Under the pieces are notes generated by a model. That model was not told where the DNA came from, did no database searches, and saw nothing but the letters and a program-made list of their open reading frames with translations. 64,000 bases of DNA from a virus. The stretch's first letter is position 1. Every line of letters starts with the position of its first letter. The translations under genes and the position numbers were made by a program. Positions 54,842 to 59,636 of the stretch are shown piece by piece. The stretch is taken from the IMG/VR virus record IMGVR_UViG_3300044629_000431, positions 1 through 64,000 of that record; one strand, 5' to 3'.

Positions 54842-54865
54842 GGTGGCGCCCCTCAGAACGCCACC
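54842..54865 (-). terminator. hairpin overlapping the gene i stop
   Basis: A 7-bp perfect stem (GGTGGCG/CGCCACC) with a 10-nt loop that contains the stop codon of gene i. Confidence 0.55.
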
Positions 54866-55104
54866 AACTGATCCAGATCCCATTGTGGCACACGGGCGAC
54901 CTCATCGATCACGTAGTTGCCGCGATGCTTGCGAATCCAGGCGTTAACGTGCTTCGTGGTGGTGGCGCTCCACTGGTAAGCGGTGCGGATCCAACCCTTG
55001 CCAGGGACGATGGCGGCGACGGGTTGATCATAGGAGAACAGGATGCAGGTCCCGTCTGCCAGGGTCACCTCGGTTTGGTTGCTGCCGACTTGCTGGACTT
55101 TCAT
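54853..55104 (-). CDS. small beta-rich protein, gene i
   Basis: An 83-residue protein starting MKVQQVGSNQTEVTLADGTC at ATG 55102-55104. The pattern FSYDQPVAAIVPGKGWIRTA and SATTTKHVNAWI resembles a small domain (FSY...PVA...TT.KH.N) present in many phage early proteins. No known activity. It has its own promoter. Confidence 0.65.
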   Translation of the reverse strand: MKVQQVGSNQTEVTLADGTCILFSYDQPVAAIVPGKGWIRTAYQWSATTTKHVNAWIRKHRGNYVIDEVARVPQWDLDQLVAF

Positions 55105-55128
55105 GTGGTTCGCTTGTGAACTGAGAGT

Positions 55129-55134
55129 ATTGTA
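55129..55134 (-). promoter_or_regulatory. cassette promoter -10 (gene i)
   Basis: TACAATACT with the leader CTCAGTTCACAAGCGAACCAC before the gene i ATG. Confidence 0.7.
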
Positions 55135-55139
55135 AGGGG

Positions 55140-55307
55140 TCAGCGGGCGATCAGGTCGCCTGCAGTGTACAGTGCCTGAGCTGTCACATGGCGGACGGGG
55201 CGAATCGGTTCCCAGAGCAACCACAGCAGCAGAGCACCAACGGTCAGGCGGAGCATGGTAGCACGGTGGAAGTCTGCGGAGCGGGAACGGGTCAGGGCTT
55301 TGATCAT
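55140..55307 (-). CDS. small membrane protein, gene j
   Basis: A 55-residue protein with a basic N-terminus (MIKALTRSRSADFHR) and one hydrophobic segment (LRLTVGALLLWLLWEPI, about residues 19-35), so a likely inner-membrane peptide. The ATG overlaps the stop of gene k (ATGA), so the two share a promoter. Function unknown. Confidence 0.6.
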   Translation of the reverse strand: MIKALTRSRSADFHRATMLRLTVGALLLWLLWEPIRPVRHVTAQALYTAGDLIAR

Positions 55308-55450
55308 GGTGCCAGGTGAGCGGGGGAACCACAGGAGCGGTAGAATTCTACCATGCGTTCCGCTTCGTCAAGGGTGGGGAACCATTGCGACCGCCACTCA
55401 CAATTGTTGTAGGGGACCTGGTAGCGGACTTCGTAGCGGGTCAGTGCCAT
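55304..55450 (-). CDS. small hypothetical protein, gene k
   Basis: A 48-residue protein (MALTRYEVRYQVPYNNCEWR, TLDEAERMVEFYRSCGSPAH) starting in the context CGACCCATG. Its DEAERM helix resembles gene d. It forms a two-gene unit with gene j. No TACAAT box was found close upstream. Confidence 0.55.
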   Translation of the reverse strand: MALTRYEVRYQVPYNNCEWRSQWFPTLDEAERMVEFYRSCGSPAHLAP

Positions 55451-55565
55451 GGGTCGATTGAAATGCTTTGGGGTGGGCAGTCCTCACCTCTGCCCTTGGG
55501 GGGTCCTCTTTCCTCCCCCCTGGTGAACATAGTATGGCACGGGCTGGGGGTCAGATCAACGGGGT

Positions 55566-55591
55566 CTGTGCCAGTTCAAAAAGTGGCACAG
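55566..55591 (-). repeat. 24-bp-type dyad 1 (TGTGCCA-N10-TGGCACA)
   Basis: Perfect 8-bp arms (CTGTGCCA/TGGCACAG) around a 10-nt spacer, first of a family of nine. It follows copy A of the duplicated element on the minus strand. The interval 55451-55726 has no credible gene. Confidence 0.75.
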
Positions 55592-55633
55592 GGTGGCTGG
55601 TCAGGGGGTGCTGGGGCTCTATGATAAGGTCAC

Positions 55634-55695
55634 AAGCGAAGGAGGGGCGGGGTATCCCTGAGGATGAAAAAGGTCGCCACGGGAGCAGCCTTAAA
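55634..55695 (-). ncRNA. duplicated element, copy A (candidate small RNA or degenerate ORF)
   Basis: About 55 nt sharing GAGGGG, GGTATCCCTG, GAAAA and TCGCCAC with a second copy near 58.7 kb, in the same orientation and at the same distance (about 50 nt) from a TGTGCCA dyad. In one minus frame both copies could encode FSSxGIPxPS, but no proper start is seen. Whether it is RNA or a peptide gene is open. Confidence 0.4.
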
Positions 55696-55726
55696 TTATA
55701 AAAAGCATCGCAAAAAAGGGAGGGCG

Positions 55727-55903
55727 TCACCGCCACCCCAGAAAGGTGGCAGGGTTGCCATAGTCTGCGATCACAATCCCATTGCAACGGATCTCACAGT
55801 AACCGTAATCCTCAGACAGACTGTAGCACAGATCGTAGGCGCGATCCTCATCAGTGGTCGTGTTCTCCCAGGGAGCGGAGGGGCAGATCACATCGTAACG
55901 CAT
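55727..55903 (-). CDS. small Cys/Tyr-rich protein, gene m
   Basis: A 58-residue protein starting MRYDVICPSAPWENTTTDED at ATG 55901-55903 and continuing DLCYSLSEDYGYCEIRCNGI. Four cysteines could bind metal. It is the last gene of the GC-rich stretch. Function unknown. Confidence 0.55.
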   Translation of the reverse strand: MRYDVICPSAPWENTTTDEDRAYDLCYSLSEDYGYCEIRCNGIVIADYGNPATFLGWR

Positions 55904-55930
55904 TCGGTTTGGTTCGTTTGGTATGAAACC

Positions 55931-55936
55931 AGTATA
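55931..55936 (-). promoter_or_regulatory. cassette promoter -10 (gene m)
   Basis: TATACT on the minus strand, 27 nt before the gene m ATG. Confidence 0.5.
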
Positions 55937-55964
55937 AGGGGTCAGGCGGCAGGATCGGGGGTGG

Positions 55965-55994
55965 CAGTGTGCCACCTATTCAACTGGCACACTG
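55965..55994 (-). repeat. dyad 2 overlapping the ligase-like gene stop
   Basis: Perfect 10-bp arms (CAGTGTGCCA/TGGCACACTG) with a 10-nt loop that contains the stop codon of the 298-residue gene. Confidence 0.85.
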
Positions 55995-56876
55995 AAAGCG
56001 TCCGCTGTTGAAGTTATGATAAGCGAAGACCTCACGATTGACCAGTTTGAACATACCAAACTCATTGGTCATGACATAACCTTCGGCATCAATTCGGTTG
56101 CCGTTAATGTAAGCGGCAGGACCATCATTGCGGCAGAGGAACAAACAATCATCTTTGATAGACTTCACCAATGCCCACAGACGCAGCAGGTTAATGTCAC
56201 AATCAAAGTCTTTGGGGTTGACTTCTTCACCAGCACGAATGCAGGCATTGATCTGTTGTTTGATCTTTGTCGCTTCCTTATCACTCACAAAGGTGGCAGT
56301 GGTTGCCATTTGACGGGCAAAGTTGCAGACCTCTTCAACATCAGCGAACGACTCCTGATTGTGCAGGATGTATGCATTCGGTTTCACGAACTTCACGTGC
56401 TCAGTATCATTCCAGATAGCACGGTCAGGGAATGCAACAGCGTCACGAAGATCGCTCTCAGCATAATAGCAAGTGTGCGGAGCGATGATGATGCTTTGCG
56501 TTACAATGTCACCGAACTGATAGGTAATGGTGTTGGAAGTGTACTCATTCAGTCCACCAAACCCGATGAAGTCTGCCTGATAGATTGTCTCAGTACGGGG
56601 CAGACTATCAAAGCAACAGTGCAGAATCTGTGCAACGTTGCCATCATAAAATGCATCTACCTCTTCGTGAGAGTGAGCAATACGAATCTTTTTCTTGTTA
56701 AAGACTGCTTTGGTGCCCACGAAAAATGTACCCGTGGCAGGGTCAATACCCCACACGATAGCAGGAGCACCATCAATCTTCACAGAAAGATGACCCTTTG
56801 CAGTGAACCAATCAAGAACCGAAAGGTCACCCGTCAGGATGGTATCTTCGGGGTGTTCGAGGTGTGTGTTTTTCAT
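55980..56876 (-). CDS. ligase-like nucleotidyltransferase
   Basis: A 298-residue protein with the order of covalent nucleotidyltransferase motifs: motif I K33-I-D-G36 (SVKIDGAPAIVWG), a middle VGTKAVFNKK and YQADFIGFGG region, motif IV E265-G-Y-V268 and motif V FKLV (K277). This fits a divergent ATP-dependent DNA or RNA ligase, or a degenerate relative; cyanophages carry a DUF family of this kind. K33 would be the AMP-accepting lysine. The insertion at about 170-255 is unusual. It has its own promoter and lies in the cassette array. Substrate and activity are unproved. Confidence 0.65.
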   Translation of the reverse strand: MKNTHLEHPEDTILTGDLSVLDWFTAKGHLSVKIDGAPAIVWGIDPATGTFFVGTKAVFNKKKIRIAHSHEEVDAFYDGNVAQILHCCFDSLPRTETIYQADFIGFGGLNEYTSNTITYQFGDIVTQSIIIAPHTCYYAESDLRDAVAFPDRAIWNDTEHVKFVKPNAYILHNQESFADVEEVCNFARQMATTATFVSDKEATKIKQQINACIRAGEEVNPKDFDCDINLLRLWALVKSIKDDCLFLCRNDGPAAYINGNRIDAEGYVMTNEFGMFKLVNREVFAYHNFNSGRFQCAS

Positions 56877-56885
56877 ACTGTTAGT

Positions 56886-56891
56886 ATTGCA
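56886..56891 (-). promoter_or_regulatory. cassette promoter -10 (ligase-like gene)
   Basis: TGCAATACT preceded by CG, only about 10 nt from the ATG, giving a very short or no leader. Confidence 0.55.
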
Positions 56892-56918
56892 CGAAAAAAG
56901 GAGGTCTGCAAGGGGGTG

Positions 56919-56942
56919 TGTGACAGTTCCTCAACTGTCACA
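56919..56942 (-). repeat. dyad 3 overlapping the zinc-protein stop
   Basis: Perfect 10-bp arms (TGTGACAGTT/AACTGTCACA) with a 4-nt loop (CCTC). The stop codon of the 119-residue gene is in the right arm. The arm has A for C in the TGTGCCA core, with the compensating change opposite. Confidence 0.85.
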
Positions 56943-57297
56943 AGTCATCCAGATTTACATTTTCCCAACCACTAAAATCAGGTTCTACATCACCCAGAAG
57001 TTGCTGAGCATAATATAACGTGCCACGTTCAAAGTTTCTATCACGAAAATCATCAGTTTGCCCACGATGCTTATACCAACTGAGAACACCGTGACCAACA
57101 TCAGAACGACTCACAATCGCCATATAATGATCATCACACCACACTTCATTCTCTTCTGCCATCTCACGCAATGCGGTGAGAGTTGCACAACACCAGTTGC
57201 GTTCTAGAAAGTTACCATTCTCATCAAAACCACATTTAGGATCATCACCTTCCCAATCTTTCACGAATGTGGAACAACGGGGGCATTTGTAAGTCAT
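56938..57297 (-). CDS. zinc-ribbon protein
   Basis: A 119-residue protein with an N-terminal CPRC (C5/C8), C22 and C36/C37, probably one zinc site, followed by an acidic helical part (TALREMAEENEVWCDDHYMA). The C-terminus ends in acidic WENVNLDDL. No named family recognised. It has its own -10 box and a leader ending ATCTGATG, like gene h. Confidence 0.65.
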   Translation of the reverse strand: MTYKCPRCSTFVKDWEGDDPKCGFDENGNFLERNWCCATLTALREMAEENEVWCDDHYMAIVSRSDVGHGVLSWYKHRGQTDDFRDRNFERGTLYYAQQLLGDVEPDFSGWENVNLDDL

Positions 57298-57323
57298 CAG
57301 ATCCCTTTGTTTGTGATCTTAGT

Positions 57324-57329
57324 ATTGCA
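57324..57329 (-). promoter_or_regulatory. cassette promoter -10 (zinc-ribbon gene)
   Basis: TGCAATACT immediately behind the T run of the preceding terminator, 26 nt before the ATG. Confidence 0.6.
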
Positions 57330-57331
57330 CG

Positions 57332-57357
57332 AAAAAAGGGGGGACGCAACCCCCCTT
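57332..57357 (-). terminator. rho-independent terminator of the 71-residue gene
   Basis: An 8-bp stem (AAGGGGGG/CCCCCCTT) with a 6-nt loop, followed on the minus strand by six T residues. The next promoter starts at once, so terminator and promoter are fused. Confidence 0.85.
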
Positions 57358-57380
57358 GTGCCACTTATTCAACTGTCACA
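57358..57380 (-). repeat. dyad 4 overlapping the 71-residue gene stop
   Basis: TGTGCCA-N10-TGTCACA with one mismatch between arms and the stop codon in the spacer. Confidence 0.65.
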
Positions 57381-57580
57381 CTCTCAATCAGTTCTTGAAT
57401 CACATCTTCATCATACACATACGAAATCTCAGTGAGAACATCCTCCTCAGATTTACCTGCGAAGTTCTCAACAATCGTATCATACGCAAACTGAATCAAA
57501 CACTTAACGTCCATCTCATCAACAATACGCTCAGCGTAGTTTTCAATGAGTTGGTCAAGTTGTTGGGAAGTGAGAGTCAT
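57365..57580 (-). CDS. small acidic helical cyanophage protein
   Basis: A 71-residue protein (MTLTSQQLDQLIENYAERIV, VENFAGKSEEDVLTEISYVY). Similar proteins with an ENY.ERIV.MD...LIQFAYDTI pattern are common in cyanophages. Its last codons and stop are part of a dyad. Function unknown. Confidence 0.65.
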   Translation of the reverse strand: MTLTSQQLDQLIENYAERIVDEMDVKCLIQFAYDTIVENFAGKSEEDVLTEISYVYDEDVIQELIESVTVE

Positions 57581-57589
57581 GAGTTTGTA

Positions 57590-57769
57590 TCAGTTAGAAG
57601 GAAAGTTACGGCAGACAGCATCACATAGCGTCTTCACCAGTTCCTGTTGTTCTTCATTGTATTCATCACCCCAAGTGTCATAAAAAAAACTTTCGATGAT
57701 ACAATCAATGTCCTCCATGAGTTGTTCACGAGCAGACAACATTTCCAGTTTAGGATTCAATTCAGGCAT
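57590..57769 (-). CDS. small acidic cyanophage protein
   Basis: A 59-residue protein read from sequence (MPELNPKLEMLSAREQLMED, DIDCIIESFFYDTWGDEYNE). The ATG overlaps the stop of the upstream 41-residue gene (TGATG). The NPKLEMLS.REQL...ID opening recurs in cyanophages. Function unknown. Confidence 0.65.
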   Translation of the reverse strand: MPELNPKLEMLSAREQLMEDIDCIIESFFYDTWGDEYNEEQQELVKTLCDAVCRNFPSN

Positions 57770-57894
57770 CAGTAATCGTAGTTAGCGTTCAGGTACTCAT
57801 TGACATCGAACTTCTCATCACGAAGTTCAGGAATGTCAAGGTCAAAAATCTCACCGGGCATGTCTTGGATTTCAGACCAGAGTTCATCAAACAT
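57769..57894 (-). CDS. very small acidic protein
   Basis: A 41-residue protein (MFDELWSEIQDMPGEIFDLD, NEYLNANYDY) with a TGATG overlap to the next gene. Strongly acidic. No family recognised. Confidence 0.55.
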   Translation of the reverse strand: MFDELWSEIQDMPGEIFDLDIPELRDEKFDVNEYLNANYDY

Positions 57895-57918
57895 GGTTTG
57901 TCTCTCAGGGACGAATGT

Positions 57919-57924
57919 AATGTA
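57919..57924 (-). promoter_or_regulatory. cassette promoter -10 (41-residue gene)
   Basis: GA-TACATT on the minus strand, 24 nt before the ATG; a weaker member of the promoter family. Confidence 0.45.
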
Positions 57925-57933
57925 TCAGGGTCT

Positions 57934-57953
57934 GGGGGGCATTGCAACCCCCC
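57934..57953 (-). terminator. GC hairpin behind the 97-residue gene
   Basis: A 6-bp G:C stem (GGGGGG/CCCCCC) with loop CATTGCAA. No T run. The same TTGCAA-type loop recurs in other gaps of the array. Confidence 0.5.
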
Positions 57954-57954
57954 T

Positions 57955-57978
57955 TGTGCCACTTGTCAGACTGTCACA
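57955..57978 (-). repeat. dyad 5 overlapping the 97-residue gene stop
   Basis: TGTGCCA-N10-TGTCACA with one arm mismatch; the stop codon is in the right arm. Confidence 0.6.
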
Positions 57979-58267
57979 CCAAACAGAATGCGTGGTTTTG
58001 AACAACATTTACCATGACACATTCCTGACGAAACTGTTTCTTATACTCGTCTGCAATGATCAACACTTCATCCAACATTTCCTCAGAGATAACAGTGAGA
58101 ATACGAACCTTTTCGTATTCACCATTCCAACAACCATAACCCTCAGTGAGTGTAAACCCCGTCAGGTTTTCTTGAATGATTTCTTTCAAAAACGAAGAGA
58201 ACATTACTGCATTCACTTCACCTGCATCAGGAATGTTTGCACCGAAGTAAACAGTGGTGGTGAACAT
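57974..58267 (-). CDS. small hypothetical protein
   Basis: A 97-residue protein (MFTTTVYFGANIPDAGEVNA, VMFSSFLKEIIQENLTGFTL, YGCWNGEYEKVRILTVISEE) with a ferredoxin-like alternation of strands and helices. No family recognised. AT-type codon use like the main phage genome. Confidence 0.65.
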   Translation of the reverse strand: MFTTTVYFGANIPDAGEVNAVMFSSFLKEIIQENLTGFTLTEGYGCWNGEYEKVRILTVISEEMLDEVLIIADEYKKQFRQECVMVNVVQNHAFCLV

Positions 58268-58288
58268 TGAAGTTTCTCAACTGTGGTT

Positions 58289-58294
58289 AGAATA
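58289..58294 (-). promoter_or_regulatory. cassette promoter -10 (97-residue gene)
   Basis: TATTCT preceded by CGTG, 21 nt before the ATG. Confidence 0.45.
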
Positions 58295-58319
58295 CACGAA
58301 ACCAGGGACCTTGCAACAT

Positions 58320-58343
58320 ACCCTGTGACACTTTCTCAACTGG
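58320..58343 (-). repeat. dyad 6 overlapping the 70-residue gene stop
   Basis: TGTGACA-N10-TGGCACT, an imperfect member; the stop codon lies near the right arm. Confidence 0.5.
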
Positions 58344-58548
58344 CACTCTTCATGTAGATACGGTCCATAATGCACAATGAAAGGTCAAAACGAATGTCAT
58401 CATCAACATCACCCATCTTTGCCTGAATAGCATCAGGAATGATCTCTTGCATAAAGTCTACCCAACGTTCATCAGCAAAAATATAATCAACCACTTCAGG
58501 GGTCAAAGCATCAGCGAGTTTCTGAATAGTTTGGTTGGAGAGAGTCAT
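58336..58548 (-). CDS. small acidic helical cyanophage protein
   Basis: A 70-residue protein (MTLSNQTIQKLADALTPEVV, ending DRIYMKSAS). The ATG at 58546-58548 is preferred over the TTG before it. Its MTLS...IQKLA opening is like the MTLTSQQLDQL start of the 71-residue gene, so the two may be distant paralogues. Function unknown. Confidence 0.6.
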   Translation of the reverse strand: MTLSNQTIQKLADALTPEVVDYIFADERWVDFMQEIIPDAIQAKMGDVDDDIRFDLSLCIMDRIYMKSAS

Positions 58549-58564
58549 CAAAACCTCACGAACA

Positions 58565-58570
58565 AATGTA
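58565..58570 (-). promoter_or_regulatory. cassette promoter -10 (70-residue gene)
   Basis: TACATT preceded by GTG, 16 nt before the ATG; a weak member. Confidence 0.4.
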
Positions 58571-58603
58571 CACTAACCCATCACCTGGTAGGTTGCAACC
58601 ACC

Positions 58604-58631
58604 CTTGTGCCACTAGACAAACTGGCACAAG
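58604..58631 (-). repeat. dyad 7 following duplicated element copy B
   Basis: Perfect 9-bp arms (CTTGTGCCA/TGGCACAAG) with a 10-nt spacer. It occupies the same place relative to copy B as dyad 1 does to copy A. Confidence 0.85.
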
Positions 58632-58679
58632 ACCCCTTGATCGGGACCATCTGCCGTGATATCTTATAACAAATTCAAT

Positions 58680-58738
58680 GAGGGGAGAGGTATCCCTGTA
58701 GACGAAAATACATCGCCACCGCTCCTGCCATAAAATAT
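58680..58738 (-). ncRNA. duplicated element, copy B (candidate small RNA or tiny ORF)
   Basis: The second copy of the element at 55.63-55.70 kb (shared GAGGGG, GGTATCCCTG, GAAAA, TCGCCAC). An 18-codon ORF (MAGAVAMYFRLQGYLSPH) could be read on the minus strand but is not conserved in frame in copy A. The interval 58571-58801 holds no other gene. Confidence 0.4.
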
Positions 58739-58740
58739 TC

Positions 58741-58770
58741 ATTCTCAATAAGGCGCGCCTTATTGAGAAT
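58741..58770. repeat. perfect 30-bp palindrome
   Basis: ATTCTCAATAAGGCG followed by its exact reverse complement, centred on GGCGCGCC. It has no loop, so it can form a cruciform or serve as a dimeric protein site. Its outer arm ATTCTCAATAA returns in the hairpin at 59466-59497. Confidence 0.95.
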
Positions 58771-58776
58771 TATATC

Positions 58777-58802
58777 ATGTGCCAATATTTAAACTGGCAC
58801 AT
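58777..58802 (-). repeat. dyad 8 adjacent to the 50-residue gene stop
   Basis: Perfect 8-bp arms (ATGTGCCA/TGGCACAT) with a 10-nt spacer, touching the stop codon of the 50-residue gene. Confidence 0.8.
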
Positions 58803-58954
58803 TACTCGAACGGATCGAACTCTTGTACCCTACAATGGATATCTTCACCTGGTTCGAGTTCGAGTAAGTCACGCCAATTAATATTATCTAGATCTAGATC
58901 ATCATAACACATGATGTCTAGTGTTACCTGTATGATGCGTTTTTGTGCTAGCAT
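58802..58954 (-). CDS. small acidic cyanophage protein
   Basis: A 50-residue protein read from sequence (MLAQKRIIQVTLDIMCYDDL, NINWRDLLELEPGEDIHCRV). The VTLD.MCYDDL...NWRDLL.LE pattern is familiar from cyanophage early proteins. A clean -10 lies 35 nt upstream. Function unknown. Confidence 0.7.
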   Translation of the reverse strand: MLAQKRIIQVTLDIMCYDDLDLDNINWRDLLELEPGEDIHCRVQEFDPFE

Positions 58955-58988
58955 AGGTGTCTCGTCTAGATGTATGTGTCTAGTCTAG

Positions 58989-58994
58989 ATTGTA
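58989..58994 (-). promoter_or_regulatory. -10 element of the 50-residue gene
   Basis: GA-TACAAT-CT, overlapping the stop of the upstream ORF and 34 nt before the ATG. Confidence 0.6.
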
Positions 58995-59147
58995 TCATGC
59001 ATAATGACGATATGCAAGACTTTCGTAATCTTGCCCATCTCGTGCATAATCCTCGTCGAGATCTAGTGCATCTTGTGCATAATACTCGTCGAGATCGTAT
59101 GAATGATCGTTACAGTATGTGTAGTCGAGATCGTAGTCGTCGTACAT
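58995..59147 (-). CDS. Asp/Tyr repeat peptide
   Basis: A 50-residue, extremely acidic and Tyr-rich peptide with internal repeats (YDLDEYYAQDALDLDEDYAR). I take the ATG 59145-59147, which leaves a leader after the -10 at 59179; an in-frame ATG at 59172-59174 would nearly touch that box. The repeats follow the DNA motif ATCTCGNCGAG read in one frame, so this may be a by-product of DNA-level repeats rather than a selected protein. Confidence 0.45.
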   Translation of the reverse strand: MYDDYDLDYTYCNDHSYDLDEYYAQDALDLDEDYARDGQDYESLAYRHYA

Positions 59148-59178
59148 AAGCTCGTCGAGATCTTTGAAACGCATGTGT

Positions 59179-59184
59179 ATTGTA
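59179..59184 (-). promoter_or_regulatory. extended -10 upstream of the Asp/Tyr peptide
   Basis: TGC-TACAAT-AC, matching the GC-island promoters, inside the repeat cluster. Confidence 0.55.
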
Positions 59185-59300
59185 GCATAAAGCTCGACGA
59201 GATGCAAGATATACTAGATGTAGATCTCGACGAGATTCATAACAATATATATGTGTTCTCGTCTAGAATTGTGTGCTTCTCGACACATGTTCTCGACTAG

Positions 59301-59329
59301 ATTCTATCACGAACTCATAAGAATGTCAA
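59301..59329 (-). promoter_or_regulatory. strong sigma70-type leftward promoter
   Basis: TTGACA (59324-59329), 17-nt spacer, TAGAAT (59301-59306): nearly perfect consensus, reading toward the repeat cluster and cassette array. Confidence 0.8.
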
Positions 59330-59386
59330 GTCCTTATAAGTCTTGTGTGGGTCTCGGAGCATTTTCGCGGGGGGGCGGACTTGACA
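59324..59386. promoter_or_regulatory. inverted repeat spanning both -35 boxes of divergent promoters
   Basis: TGTCAAGTCC (59324-59333) and its reverse complement GGACTTGACA (59377-59386) are separated by 43 nt. Each contains a TTGACA -35 box, one per strand. This looks like a shared operator or the trace of a duplicated promoter. No gene lies in 59175-59636. Confidence 0.75.
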
Positions 59387-59409
59387 AACTCCGCGTCTTA
59401 TGATACGCT
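59381..59409 (+). promoter_or_regulatory. rightward sigma70-type promoter
   Basis: TTGACA (59381-59386), 17-nt spacer, TACGCT (59404-59409). The -10 is weak. It faces the GIY-YIG gene, with a hairpin (59466-59497) in between that might attenuate it. Confidence 0.5.
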
Positions 59410-59465
59410 CGCTTAGGTCACAAGACCCAGACACATTTATAAGTATTAAACACATAAGGTCTGGG

Positions 59466-59497
59466 TATTCTCAATAATATCAACTTTATTGAGAATA
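59466..59497. repeat. 12-bp stem hairpin sharing the palindrome arm
   Basis: TATTCTCAATAA (59466-59477) and TTATTGAGAATA (59486-59497) with an 8-nt loop. The arm contains the same ATTCTCAATAA as the 30-bp palindrome 700 bp away. It could act as an AT-rich terminator or a protein site. Confidence 0.9.
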
Positions 59498-59572
59498 TTA
59501 TAAAAAACACAAATATATTTCTGTTAATAATAGGTTAAATCTTCATTGTATACTATACGACACAAAATCTGT

Positions 59573-59634
59573 CATACCATACAATAAATCATATATACCA
59601 TACAATATATTATGGTGTAACACCTTACAATATA
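59573..59634 (+). promoter_or_regulatory. three TACAATA boxes upstream of the GIY-YIG gene
   Basis: TACCATACAATA occurs at about 59576 and 59597, and a variant ACCTTACAATA at about 59622, the last box ending just before the ATG. Each contains a TACAAT -10. The last one would give a leaderless mRNA. Confidence 0.5.
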
Positions 59635-59636
59635 AA

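Larger units (their letters stand above)
58855..59305. repeat. cluster of ATCTCGNCGAGAT-type near-palindromes
   Basis: At least ten copies of a 10-13 nt motif, full or partial (CTCGTCGAGAT, CTCGACGAGAT, CTCGTCTAGA, CTCGACTAGA, GTCTAGTCTAGAT), lie in coding and noncoding sequence on both strands within 450 bp. The complete form is two inverted ATCTCG halves around one base. Confidence 0.8.

Noticed and set aside
56016-56975. Plus-strand frame of 319 codons
   Set aside because: Antisense of the ligase-like gene, whose minus-strand frame has recognisable motifs and a promoter.
52740-58830. Integron-like gene cassettes with attC sites
   Set aside because: The dyads are short with fixed 10-nt spacers, lack attC core sites, and there is no integrase gene; each gene has its own promoter, which fits PeSL-type units better.
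58855-59305. Possible CRISPR array
   Set aside because: Repeats are short, occur in both orientations, vary in spacing and overlap a frame; there are no uniform spacers and no cas genes.
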